Part shown: one piece after another, positions 6,468 through 14,046 of the stretch
Position numbering within the stretch: position 1 is the first letter of the stretch
How the letters are laid out: each line of letters begins with the position of its first letter
DNA from: an uncultured Eubacteriales bacterium
GTDB lineage: Bacteria > Bacillota > Clostridia > Lachnospirales > Lachnospiraceae
NCBI GenBank assembly: GCA_900545175.1
Contig: UQYF01000046.1
Coordinates: forward strand, 1 to 19,985
Direction: 5' to 3'
DNA length: 19,985 nucleotides
Translations under genes and position numbers: made by a program
Notes under the pieces: generated by a model
The model's database searches: none
The model's input: only the letters and a program-made list of their open reading frames with translations
Told to the model about the DNA's origin: nothing

Positions 6468-7916
6468 TCAGATGTTCTTTTCATGCTGCTCATAAGTGTA
6501 CGCCGCGCGGATAAGCGTCTTTTCCGAGAAGCAGTCCCCGATAAGCTGCACACCTATCGGAAGCCCGTTTTTGTCATTTCCGCATGGGACACATATTCCC
6601 GGAAGTCCTGCAAGATTAACAGATATTGTGTATATATCGCCAAGGTACATCTTAATCGGGTCTGATAAGGATTCTCCAAGCTTCGGAGCCGTGGTAGGAG
6701 CCGCAGGTCCTAAAATGACGTCATATTTTTCAAATGCCTTGTCAAATTCCTTCTTTATGAGCGCCTTGGTCTTTAATGCCTTGATATAGTAGGCATCGTA
6801 GTAGCCGGAGCTTAATACGAATGAGCCGAGCATAATACGTCTCTTTACCTCCGCGCCAAATCCCTCGGAACGCGACTTCTTGTACATATTGTGAAGTCCC
6901 TCGTAGTCCTCGGTTCTGTAGCCGTACTTCACGCCGTCAAAACGTGCGAGGTTCGAGCTCGCCTCCGCAGACGCAATGATATAGTAGGCAGGAATGGCGT
7001 AATCCACAAGTCCGAGGTCGAACTCCTCTACAATGGCACCCTTGCTCTCAAGCACCTTTGCCGCAGCCAACACCTTCTCCTTGACCTCCTCGTCGATTCC
7101 CTCACCAAAATAGGTTCTCGGAATACCAATCTTAAGCCCTGCGGCATCCTCGACAAGCGCATCCGTGAACTTATAGTCCTCCGGCTCTCTCTTTACGGAG
7201 GTGGAATCCTTTGCATCGTATGAGGCTATAGCCTCAAGCACCGTCGCGCAGTCCGTGACGTCCTTGGTTATAGGTCCAATCTGGTCAAGCGATGAGCCGT
7301 ATGCGATAAGCCCGTATCTCGAAACTGTTCCATAGGTAGGCTTCATTCCGACAACTCCGCAGTATGAGCTTGGCTGTCTGATGGAACCGCCCGTATCGGA
7401 ACCAAGTGCATAATAGCACTCATCCGCTGCAACAGCCGCAGCCGAGCCTCCTGACGAACCGCCCGGAACATGCTCAGGATTCCTAGGATTCTTCGTAGGC
7501 CCGAAAAATGAAGTCTCGGTTGTACTTCCCATGGCAAACTCGTCCATGTTCGTCTTACCAATTATAATAGCTCCCGCCTTCTCAAGATTTAAAACCGCCT
7601 CCGATGAGAATGTAGGCCTGAAATTATATAAAATCTTGGATGAGCATGTTGTGAGCACGCCCTCCGTACACATATTGTCCTTGATTGCTACAGGCACGCC
7701 TGCAAGTGGTCCTGTAAGTGTACCGTCGTCTATCTTTTTCTGAACCTCATCAGCTTTTTTAAGTGCCTGCTCCTCACAGAGCGTCACATAGCAGTTATAC
7801 TCACCCTCGACTGCCTTTATTCTGTCAAATACAGCCTCAACAGCCTCGCGGACAGATATTTCCTTGGCCTTAATCTTTCTGCCGAGCTCTACCGCTGTCA
7901 TTTTTGCAATATCCAT
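6468..7916 (-). CDS. gatA: Asp-tRNA(Asn)/Glu-tRNA(Gln) amidotransferase subunit A (glutaminase)
   Basis: 482 residues, normal length, start ATG 7916 with AGGAG 6-7 nt upstream. It is an amidase-signature enzyme that frees ammonia from glutamine and feeds it to GatB. The Ser-cisSer-Lys triad is complete and falls at the standard numbers: Lys79 in VPVAIKDN, Ser154 in PGGSSGGSAAAVA and Ser178 in LGSDTGGSIRQPSS. MKPTYGTVSRYGL and the C-terminal LAGLPGICVPCG / LPIGVQLIG blocks are also typical. It is separated from gatC by 162 nt, which contain only a 6-bp GCCTGA/TCAGGC stem (7987-8004) followed on the minus strand by a weak T/A stretch. Confidence 0.97.
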   Translation of the reverse strand: MDIAKMTAVELGRKIKAKEISVREAVEAVFDRIKAVEGEYNCYVTLCEEQALKKADEVQKKIDDGTLTGPLAGVPVAIKDNMCTEGVLTTCSSKILYNFRPTFSSEAVLNLEKAGAIIIGKTNMDEFAMGSTTETSFFGPTKNPRNPEHVPGGSSGGSAAAVAADECYYALGSDTGGSIRQPSSYCGVVGMKPTYGTVSRYGLIAYGSSLDQIGPITKDVTDCATVLEAIASYDAKDSTSVKREPEDYKFTDALVEDAAGLKIGIPRTYFGEGIDEEVKEKVLAAAKVLESKGAIVEEFDLGLVDYAIPAYYIIASAEASSNLARFDGVKYGYRTEDYEGLHNMYKKSRSEGFGAEVKRRIMLGSFVLSSGYYDAYYIKALKTKALIKKEFDKAFEKYDVILGPAAPTTAPKLGESLSDPIKMYLGDIYTISVNLAGLPGICVPCGNDKNGLPIGVQLIGDCFSEKTLIRAAYTYEQHEKNI

Positions 7917-8078
7917 GTCTATCTCCTATCTGTAAATATTCAAGAACTAACAACTAAAACAGCCACATTTTAAGACTATTTTAAAGCCTGATTCTGCTCA
8001 GGCAGAAATTTTACTAAATGCAACTGTAAAACATTGATTGTGAAAATGTCTCTGAACAATTACTATTATATTTTCATT

Positions 8079-8372
8079 CTACTCCACCGTCTTAGGCACC
8101 ATGTAGAAGCCGTCTTTCTCCTCCGGGGCATTGGCAAGCATATTCTCGCTGTCATCACCATTAGTCACGACATCCTCGCGGAACACATTTTTTACCGGAA
8201 ACACATTCGACATCGGCTGCACTCCGTCCGTATCCAGCTCATTGAGCATATCAATATAATTTAACATATTTCCCATATCCTTCTTGGCAGCTTCCTTCTC
8301 CTCATCGGAGAGTTCCAGCTTTGCAAGGATACCCACATACTCTATGGTCTCGTCTGTAATTACATTTGCCAT
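8079..8372 (-). CDS. gatC: Asp-tRNA(Asn)/Glu-tRNA(Gln) amidotransferase subunit C
   Basis: 97 residues, start ATG 8372 with AAGGAG 9 nt upstream. GatC is the small structural subunit that wraps the GatA-GatB interface. It shows the family pattern: a short N-terminal helix with YVGILAKLELSDEEKE, a helix MGNMLNYIDMLNELDTDGVQPMSNVFP and an acidic linker ending in GFYMVPKTVE. It is the first gene of the gatCAB operon and has its own promoter at 8422-8450. Confidence 0.95.
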   Translation of the reverse strand: MANVITDETIEYVGILAKLELSDEEKEAAKKDMGNMLNYIDMLNELDTDGVQPMSNVFPVKNVFREDVVTNGDDSENMLANAPEEKDGFYMVPKTVE

Positions 8373-8421
8373 CTGCGTATTCTCCTTTTGCTTTTATACT
8401 GCAATTAATTAAATCCTTTTA

Positions 8422-8450
8422 ATCGTAGCACATTTTGTTTTTTATGACAA
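8422..8450 (-). promoter_or_regulatory. Promoter of the gatCAB operon
   Basis: On the minus strand TTGTCA (8445-8450), a 17-nt spacer ending in TGC (extended -10), and TACGAT (8422-8427), about 50 nt before the gatC start. It sits directly downstream of the terminator at 8487-8518, as expected for a new transcription unit. Confidence 0.7.
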
Positions 8451-8479
8451 GTTTAAACATCTTTAAAAAGGCAATTACT

Positions 8480-8518
8480 AATACAAAAGGGTACGAACCA
8501 CAAATGGCTCATACCCTT
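8480..8518 (-). terminator. Minus-strand intrinsic terminator upstream of gatC
   Basis: A 14-bp stem AAGGGTA... (8487-8500 with 8505-8518) around a 4-nt loop, followed on the minus strand by TTTTGTATT. On the plus strand two positions are A/C mismatches; on the minus strand both become G-U pairs, so the stem is complete only in minus-strand RNA. It must end transcripts coming from the gene-free region 8520-9430 or read-through from the chemoreceptor gene. Confidence 0.7.
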
Positions 8519-8945
8519 GGCTGTGAACCCTTATAGTCCACACATTTATCTATCAACACTCACTTTAACAATTCATTCTCTTCCCTTATATTTTATCAGC
8601 ATATTACAAACGCTGATATTTCCTACATTCCTGGCATATCTGCTTTGCCAAATATCACTATTTTCACATCTTTTTGAACGCAGAATAAGCAATCCCCCGC
8701 TTCAAGTGTGTAGAGCACTAAGCGGTGGATAAGGGGGAGGCTTATATCAGCGGGAGTTAAAAGCTCCCACTGACAGTTCGCAAAGCGACTGTGTTCATGA
8801 GCAAGTAGCGAAAGCGGATTGCGAATGTCCGCTTTACACTTTTCAGCAGCAAATCAGCAGCCCAAAGCAGATGGTTTACAATAATATGAGTTATCCTCCG
8901 AGTTTTCCTTCGAGTTTTTTCTAAAAATAACTCGAAAGAAACTCG
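8480..8945 (-). ncRNA. Candidate structured non-coding RNA (run of stem-loops ending in a terminator)
   Basis: No credible gene lies here, but stems follow one another: 8899-8916/8929-8945 (17 bp), 8811-8818/8828-8835 (8 bp), 8773-8781/8785-8792, 8747-8756/8764-8773 (10 bp), 8697-8702/8720-8725 with inner 8705-8708/8716-8719 and outer 8693-8696/8735-8738, 8632-8636/8646-8650 inside 8615-8620/8651-8656, and 8594-8600/8612-8618, then the terminator 8487-8518. In three of these (8899, 8747 and the terminator) plus-strand A/C mismatches become G-U pairs on the minus strand, so the RNA would be minus strand. I found no clear promoter; the 5' end may lie at 8950-9120 or further. A cluster of mobile palindromes is the main alternative. 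Confidence 0.45.
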
Positions 8946-9006
8946 AAACACTTTCCGCATTCCTGCTAAGCGTCAATATATGTAATTCATGAAAACAGCA
9001 ATTACT

Positions 9007-9067
9007 ATAGGTATCTAATATATAATCTCACGAATAGTGCCATTAATTAGAACAGCATCATACCTAT
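9007..9067. repeat. Perfect 8-bp inverted repeat ATAGGTAT/ATACCTAT
   Basis: ATAGGTAT at 9007-9014 and ATACCTAT at 9060-9067 enclose 45 nt of AT-rich sequence. It lies between the stem-loop region and the nested palindrome at 9119, and could be a further stem of the same RNA or a separate small element. Confidence 0.4.
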
Positions 9068-9118
9068 TAACATTCTTTTTCATCTTTTGCAATGTTATAG
9101 CTCCCCACAGACGATTCA

Positions 9119-9422
9119 GATGTTGGGTTCAAAACATGTGCTAAAAACTTAGCATGTATAACGTATTATATTTATGCATATCACGACTTTTGGAAGAAGC
9201 TTAGATGTTCTTAGAACTCTGTTCACACACTAGCCAGAACCGGCACGGATGCCGGTTCAGAAGCAATGCATACAAGGATGTATGCCTGCTTCGGTGGCAG
9301 ACATATAGAAAGCCTATATCAGAGTTCTTAGAACATCTTGCTTCGTAAAGCGGAGCTGATATGCATAAATATAATACGTTATACACTCGTACATTAAGTT
9401 GGCATGTTTTGACCCCAACATC
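9119..9422. repeat. 304-bp nested inverted-repeat element (MITE-like or structured RNA)
   Basis: Outer arms 9119-9138 and 9403-9422 match at 19 of 20 positions (core GATGTTGGG.TCAAAACATG). Next inward, 9155-9182 and 9358-9385 are perfect inverted copies over 28 bp; a 6-bp hairpin TGCTAA/TTAGCA (9139-9154) bulges from the left arm between them. Inside, 9203-9221 and 9320-9338 are perfect over 19 bp. The centre holds two more hairpins: GAACCGGC/GCCGGTTC (9237-9244/9251-9258) and 9260-9265+9268-9274 with 9279-9285+9287-9292. The whole can fold as a cruciform or branched RNA. Reading frames crossing it have no ribosome sites or family features. Its outer arm core is shared with the dispersed repeats at 4636, 12895 and 19933. 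Confidence 0.7.
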
Positions 9423-9430
9423 ATCCTGAT

Positions 9431-9471
9431 ACACAAAAAGGTATCAAATCCTTGACGGACTGATACCTTTT
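9431..9471 (-). terminator. Intrinsic terminator of the chemoreceptor gene
   Basis: A perfect 11-bp stem AAAAGGTATCA (9436-9446) / TGATACCTTTT (9461-9471) with a 14-nt loop. On the minus strand it is followed by TTTTTGTGT. It lies about 105 nt after the stop at 9577. Confidence 0.75.
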
Positions 9472-9576
9472 CATCGACACCTATATCCTTGCCGGCAAAA
9501 GCTTCATTGATGTTTATTTCCATCACAACCTTTGTAAGAAGCACGGCAGCAGCTCCGGTATCGCATATGTAAACAA

Positions 9577-11238
9577 CTACTTAAAATAATCCATCAGTTC
9601 TTTCATGTCAGATGATACCTTCCTTACAGTCTGGGTATCCTCTGAGATTCTGTTAACTGACTCTGCAATCTCCGTAACTCTTGCAGTTACCTCCTCATTG
9701 CTGGCAGCATTTTCTTCGCTTATAGCGCTGAGCTCAGACACACTGTTTATAATATCAAGCTTAAGAGCTTCAAGATTCTTTGTTTTGTCCATAACCGTCT
9801 GTGCAATAGCAGCATTTTCTTCTATTATACGGTTCAGTATATCGAAGCTTTCCTTTGCATTTCCTATGTCTGTCTGCTCCTGTTCGGCGAGCTCCTTCAT
9901 TCTGCCTGTCAGGATCACGGACCGATTGGATTTCTCAAGAATGTTGTCTGCCATATTCTTAATCGAATCTGCTCCCTGACTGCTCTGATCTGCGAGCTGT
10001 TTTATCTCTGAAGCAACAACAGCAAAGCCTCTGCCTGCCTGTCCTGCCCTCGCCGCCTCAATCGATGCGTTAAGTGACAACAGATTAGTCTGTGACGTAA
10101 TATCCGAAATAAGTTCAACCGCTTCATTAATGGAAGCAATTGCCTTATTGGTTTCATTTATCTGTTCTATAAGCTGGGCAATAATGTCCGATGCTGTATG
10201 CGAGCTTGTCAGTACAAGAGTCATTGACTCAGATACATTCTGACCCGCCCTATTCATTTTATCCGAATTATCATTAAGGGTAACCGCCTCCGAATTGATT
10301 GCGGACATATTGTCACCCATTTCATTGACCTTGGCATTAACAGACTGTACGTTATCAGCAAGCGTTACCGCCGTGGATGACAGGTCATCCATCACCTGTC
10401 TGATCTGGTTCGTGCTTGTACTGTTCGCTTCTGCCAGTGCATTTAATGAAGCCATGCTGTCATCAAGAATACCGGCATGTTCGTCCACCTCCGTAACAAT
10501 CCCCCCGAGCTTGTCCGCCAAGGAGGTAGAGGCATTGATCAGGGTCTTAACCTCTGATATAACCGAACTGCATTCAGGTCTTCCCGAAAGGTCACCATCA
10601 GCCACACGCTCAATATAACCTGATGTTATCATAAGCGGTCTGCGGATTCTGAATGCAAGAACTATCATAATACCTACACATAACACAAGCAGTACACCTG
10701 ATATTATGAACTGGTTCATCAGCGTACCCGCCACCGAATTATCTACTGTGGCTTGTCTTTCTCCCGAAAATGCCATTCCAAGAATCTCTCCATCGTCTGA
10801 ATATACAGGTGAGTAATACACATAATACTTCTCCCCCTGTATTTCTACTCCCGATGCCTTGTAATCGTTTCCTGCTTTTACCTGCTCCCATATCTCAGGC
10901 TCAGCCTTCGTTCCTTCATTTCTCTTTCCTTTTTCATCAATTATGGATGAAATGAATCTTTCATCGCCAATGAACAGCGTCTGTTCAATATCATCAGACT
11001 TGAGTGAATCTATGAACTGATAGCTTATTTCATCTCTTTCCAGAATATCCTCCCTGATATCCCATGTAAAATACTGCTCAACAGATGTAGTGCAGGTCTT
11101 CAGACGAAGATATGTGCTGTCAATCAGCTCACTTTTCATTTTACCGGCTGAGTATATGGTAATTGCCATAATTGCAACAGTCAGCGGTATGCAGCCAATC
11201 ATAAGGATTACCTGCAGGTATCCGAGTTTTCCCTTCAT
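9577..11238 (-). CDS. Methyl-accepting chemotaxis protein
   Basis: 553 residues from ATG 11238, chosen because AAGGAG lies 9 nt upstream; in-frame ATGs at 11310 and 11259 lack such a site. Order of parts: a membrane helix at about 7-30, an extracellular Cache-like sensor of about 140 residues (KYYVYYSPVYSDDGEILGMAFSGE is the typical last strands), a second membrane helix at about 177-196, a HAMP linker, then a long coiled-coil signalling domain. The signalling tip is canonical: DITSQTNLLSLNASIEAARAG followed by GRGFAVVASEIKQLA. Such receptors control CheA through CheW. The ligand is unknown, and no other chemotaxis or flagellar gene is in the window, so it stands alone with its own promoter and terminator. 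Confidence 0.93.
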   Translation of the reverse strand: MKGKLGYLQVILMIGCIPLTVAIMAITIYSAGKMKSELIDSTYLRLKTCTTSVEQYFTWDIREDILERDEISYQFIDSLKSDDIEQTLFIGDERFISSIIDEKGKRNEGTKAEPEIWEQVKAGNDYKASGVEIQGEKYYVYYSPVYSDDGEILGMAFSGERQATVDNSVAGTLMNQFIISGVLLVLCVGIMIVLAFRIRRPLMITSGYIERVADGDLSGRPECSSVISEVKTLINASTSLADKLGGIVTEVDEHAGILDDSMASLNALAEANSTSTNQIRQVMDDLSSTAVTLADNVQSVNAKVNEMGDNMSAINSEAVTLNDNSDKMNRAGQNVSESMTLVLTSSHTASDIIAQLIEQINETNKAIASINEAVELISDITSQTNLLSLNASIEAARAGQAGRGFAVVASEIKQLADQSSQGADSIKNMADNILEKSNRSVILTGRMKELAEQEQTDIGNAKESFDILNRIIEENAAIAQTVMDKTKNLEALKLDIINSVSELSAISEENAASNEEVTARVTEIAESVNRISEDTQTVRKVSSDMKELMDYFK

Positions 11239-11266
11239 TTTAGTGTTCTCCTTCTTCATACTGATT

Positions 11267-11351
11267 ATTGTACCAATACAGTGCATGTACCTCAATGCCT
11301 GCAAATACATATGCTGCTTTCTATTGGTTGTAGATATTATGTATTATATCA
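11267..11351 (-). promoter_or_regulatory. Two candidate promoters for the chemoreceptor gene
   Basis: Proximal: TTGAGG (11290-11295), 17-nt spacer, TACAAT (11267-11272), about 30 nt before the ATG. Distal: extended -10 TGATATAAT (11343-11351) with a weak -35. I see no sigma-28-type motif. The rest of 11239-11541 holds the dapL terminator and nothing else. Confidence 0.45.
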
Positions 11352-11452
11352 CACTTTTCCCCCAGGTGCACCCTTTTTATATCAGAAGCATTATCTGATA
11401 AGCATTATTTATTCGGCATGCTATGGCAGCGGAAACAGTTCAGGCAATCATG

Positions 11453-11495
11453 AAAAAAAGGTATTGATTTATAAAATATTCCATAAATCAATACC
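11453..11495 (-). terminator. Intrinsic terminator of dapL
   Basis: A perfect 13-bp stem 11460-11472 / 11483-11495 (GGTATTGATTTAT and its complement) with a 10-nt loop, followed on the minus strand by seven T (11453-11459). It is 46 nt after the dapL stop. Confidence 0.85.
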
Positions 11496-11509
11496 CTTGT
11501 CAGATGCGC

Positions 11510-11540
11510 TGGGACACCGGTGTCAGACCCCTCTGTCCCA
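11510..11540. repeat. TGGGACA/TGTCCCA inverted repeat next to the dapL stop
   Basis: TGGGACA (11510-11516) pairs with TGTCCCA (11534-11540); within it GACACCGGTGTC (11513-11524) is a perfect 12-bp palindrome, so two folds compete. It sits between the dapL stop and the terminator. The TGGGACAG arm also occurs in the terminator at 17837-17870. Confidence 0.55.
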
Positions 11541-11541
11541 A

Positions 11542-12756
11542 CTACATGTTTTTGATTCTCTCCAATGCCTCCACCGTATTCTCATAGGAACCGAATGCCG
11601 TCAGTCTGAAATATCCTTCACCGCTAGGTCCGAAGCCTGAGCCCGGTGTTCCGACGACGTTGACATTCTCAAGAAGATAATCAAAGAAATCCCATGAGCT
11701 CATGTTATCAGGTGTCTTAAGCCAGATATAAGGTGCGTTCACACCGCCGAATACCGTGTAACCGGCTGCGGCAAGACCTTCCTTTATGGTCCCGGCATTC
11801 TTCATATAGTAAGCAACCTGCTCCTTAAGCTCTGCCTTTCCCTCAGCCGAGTACACTGCCTCGCCCGCTCTCTGTACAATATAAGGTGCTCCGTTGTACT
11901 TGGTTCCGTGTCTTCTTGCCCAGAGTGAGTGAAGCATCACACCACCGCACTTGATATCCTTAGGGATAACCGTAAAGCCAAGACGTACTCCTGTAAAGCC
12001 TGCATTCTTAGAAAAGCTTCTAAGCTCAATCGCACATGTTCTTGCTCCTTCACACTCATAGATGGTATGCGGAACATCTTCCTCTGAAATATATGCTTCA
12101 TAAGCGGCATCATATATAATAAGTGCTCCAACCTTATTAGCGTAATCAACCCACACCTGAAGCTGTTCCTTGGTAAGAGTTGTTCCTGTAGGATTATTAG
12201 GATAACACAGGTAGATTACATCCGGTGTCTCCTTCGGAAGCTCAGGGACAAAATTATTCTCAGCATTGCATGGCATGTAGATAACATCGCTCCAGGTCTG
12301 TGCTGCGGCATCATAGGTGCCTGTCCTTCCTGCCATGACATTAGAGTCAACATATACAGGGTATACAGGGTCGCATACCGCAATCTTGTTGTCAAGACTT
12401 AATATCTCCTGAATGTTTGCACTGTCGCTCTTTGCACCGTCGCTGACAAATATCTCATCAGCCGCTATATCGCAGCCTCTTGATTTATAATCATTTTCCG
12501 CAATCGCATTTCTTAAGAATTCATAGCCTAAATCCGGAGCATAGCCTCTGAAGGTCTTAGCGTCAGCCATCTCGTCAACAGCTCCGTGAAGCGCCTTTAT
12601 AATTGCAGGTGCAAGCGGCTGAGTCACATCGCCTATACCGAGACGGATAATTTTCTTATCCGGGTGTTCATCAGAATACGCCTTAACCTTCTTTCCTATC
12701 GTCGAAAAAAGATAACTTCCCGGTAACTTAAGATAATTGTCATTGAGCTTAAACAT
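11542..12756 (-). CDS. dapL: LL-diaminopimelate aminotransferase
   Basis: 404 residues, close to the usual ~410, start ATG 12756 with AGGAGG 7 nt upstream. It is a PLP-dependent fold-type I aminotransferase converting tetrahydrodipicolinate to LL-2,6-diaminopimelate with glutamate in one step, bypassing dapC/D/E. Visible hallmarks are the N-terminal MFKLNDNYLKLPGSYLFSTI, RLGIGDVTQPL, VSDGAKSDSANIQ, the substrate loop CYPNNPTGTTL, YDAAYEAYI and the PLP-lysine motif SFSKNAGFTGVRLG (about residue 250). It lies downstream of dapF on the same strand with 234 nt between, so the two catalyse consecutive steps from tetrahydrodipicolinate to meso-diaminopimelate for lysine and cell wall synthesis. Confidence 0.96.
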   Translation of the reverse strand: MFKLNDNYLKLPGSYLFSTIGKKVKAYSDEHPDKKIIRLGIGDVTQPLAPAIIKALHGAVDEMADAKTFRGYAPDLGYEFLRNAIAENDYKSRGCDIAADEIFVSDGAKSDSANIQEILSLDNKIAVCDPVYPVYVDSNVMAGRTGTYDAAAQTWSDVIYMPCNAENNFVPELPKETPDVIYLCYPNNPTGTTLTKEQLQVWVDYANKVGALIIYDAAYEAYISEEDVPHTIYECEGARTCAIELRSFSKNAGFTGVRLGFTVIPKDIKCGGVMLHSLWARRHGTKYNGAPYIVQRAGEAVYSAEGKAELKEQVAYYMKNAGTIKEGLAAAGYTVFGGVNAPYIWLKTPDNMSSWDFFDYLLENVNVVGTPGSGFGPSGEGYFRLTAFGSYENTVEALERIKNM

Positions 12757-12800
12757 GTTGTGTCCTCCTAAGATTTATAATTTAATACCATGATGTCAAT

Positions 12801-12846
12801 AAGTATAAATTGTTTATCAGTGCAAGCAAAAACGCAATTTATACTT
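12801..12846. repeat. Perfect 12-bp inverted repeat in the dapL leader/control region
   Basis: AAGTATAAATTG (12801-12812) and CAATTTATACTT (12835-12846), spaced by 22 nt, lie 45-90 nt upstream of the dapL start. There is no T-run. It could be an operator (two half-sites about three turns apart) or an RNA stem in a dapF-dapL transcript. Confidence 0.55.
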
Positions 12847-12894
12847 TTGTCACTTACATAATACCATTTCTGACAAATGCAAATTTAAAAAATA

Positions 12895-12979
12895 CATATG
12901 ATGTTGAGTCCAAAAGGTACTTTGACCTCTATGATATCTATGATATCGAATTGCTCCGCACTGCGTGCTCCCACAATTC
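12895..12979. repeat. Palindromic repeat, copy A (two hairpins)
   Basis: The first hairpin (12895-12938) has the arms GATGTTGAGTCCAAAAGGTA and CTTTGACCTCTATGATATC. The second (12948-12979) is GAATTG...CAATTC with an inner GCAC/GTGC. It sits between dapF and dapL, ending 11 bp before the dapF stop. Copy B at the window end has the same order, a GATATC followed by a GAATTGC start. Confidence 0.65.
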
Positions 12980-12990
12980 TCAAAAACAGG

Positions 12991-13935
12991 CTACAGCATG
13001 CTGACAAGCGGATATTCTCCTGTGAACACTGTCACTGCCGGTCCTGTCATATATACTACATTCTCTTTCTCATCCCACTCGATGACTAAGTCACCTCCAA
13101 GAAGATGAACTGTCACTTTTCTGTCACACAAGCCATTTAACATGGTTGCAACAGCGGATGCACATGCACCTGTTCCGCATGCAAGTGTCTCACCTGTTCC
13201 TCTCTCCCACACACGCATATAGATATTCTGTCTGTCAGCCACACGGATAAACTCTGTATTCGTGCGCTCCGTGAACACCTCATGATGTTCAAAGGACGGT
13301 CCTGTCTTTTCTATATCAACAGCCTTCTCATCATCAACATATGTGATAACATGGGGATTTCCCATAGAGACACAGCTTACTGTGTATTCATTTCCATCAA
13401 CAGTAAGAGGCGCATCAAGCACAACCGGAACCTCTTTTTGTGCCATAGCCATATCCGCCGCCGATTTGTCACTCTTCTCATTTAACGGTGCAGCTAAGTC
13501 AATACCATTAGATTTAATTTTTCTTGTCGCATTAAGTGTTGTAGGCACAAGCTCCGGCTCGAATATCGGAGCTCCCATATTCACTCTGACTTCTGCTACC
13601 TGCCCGCCTAAAACTCTCAGATTAAGATACTTGATTCCTGCCGCTGTCTCAATCGATACGTCAAGCTTGTCGGTAAGTCCAAAGTCATAAACATACTTTC
13701 CGACACAGCGTATTCCATTTCCGCACATAGCACTTCTTGAACCGTCAGCATTGTACATTTCCATATAGAAGTCTGCCACATTTGAAGGCTTGATAAGGAT
13801 AAGTCCGTCAGAACCTATTCCAAAATGCCTGTCACTGACAGCTCTTGCTATATCAGACGGAGCTGCAAGCTCTTCCTTCGTACAGTCTACATATACATAA
13901 TCATTTCCAAGTCCCTGCATTTTTGTAAATTTCAC
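12991..13935 (-). CDS. dapF: Diaminopimelate epimerase
   Basis: 314 residues from GTG 13935, chosen because GGAG lies 6 nt upstream and the product then begins (M)KFTKMQGLGNDYVYVD as in the family; an upstream ATG at 13971 adds 12 unrelated residues. It interconverts LL- and meso-diaminopimelate by a cofactor-free two-base mechanism. Both catalytic cysteines are present: Cys71 in AMCGNGIRC and the second in ACGTGACASA (about residue 246). HFGIGSDGLILI, MYNADGS and SMGNPHVITYVDD are also family blocks. An insertion of about 40 residues around 150-190 (RKIKSNGID...KEVPVVLD) makes it longer than the usual 275. It precedes dapL. Confidence 0.96.
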   Translation of the reverse strand: MKFTKMQGLGNDYVYVDCTKEELAAPSDIARAVSDRHFGIGSDGLILIKPSNVADFYMEMYNADGSRSAMCGNGIRCVGKYVYDFGLTDKLDVSIETAAGIKYLNLRVLGGQVAEVRVNMGAPIFEPELVPTTLNATRKIKSNGIDLAAPLNEKSDKSAADMAMAQKEVPVVLDAPLTVDGNEYTVSCVSMGNPHVITYVDDEKAVDIEKTGPSFEHHEVFTERTNTEFIRVADRQNIYMRVWERGTGETLACGTGACASAVATMLNGLCDRKVTVHLLGGDLVIEWDEKENVVYMTGPAVTVFTGEYPLVSML

Positions 13936-14046
13936 ATTAATCTCCAATCTGCGGATTAACAATCCACACACTATTTTTTATATGATTCCAAAACTCAGAT
14001 TGCGCAGCATACCAATTTATCATACAGCTTCTTAATTTGTTATATA

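Noticed and set aside
8757..8960. 67-codon minus-strand frame in the stem-loop region
   Set aside because: Its Arg/Lys-rich content comes from the palindromic arms (CGAGTTT/AAACTCG); no ribosome site or domain.
9201..9544. Minus-strand frames of 76-77 codons, including a stretch reading DTGAAAVLLTKVVMEININEAFAGKDIG
   Set aside because: One crosses the nested palindrome, the other the chemoreceptor terminator; neither has a start with a ribosome site. The quoted stretch looks protein-like but I cannot tie it to a family; it may be an old gene remnant.
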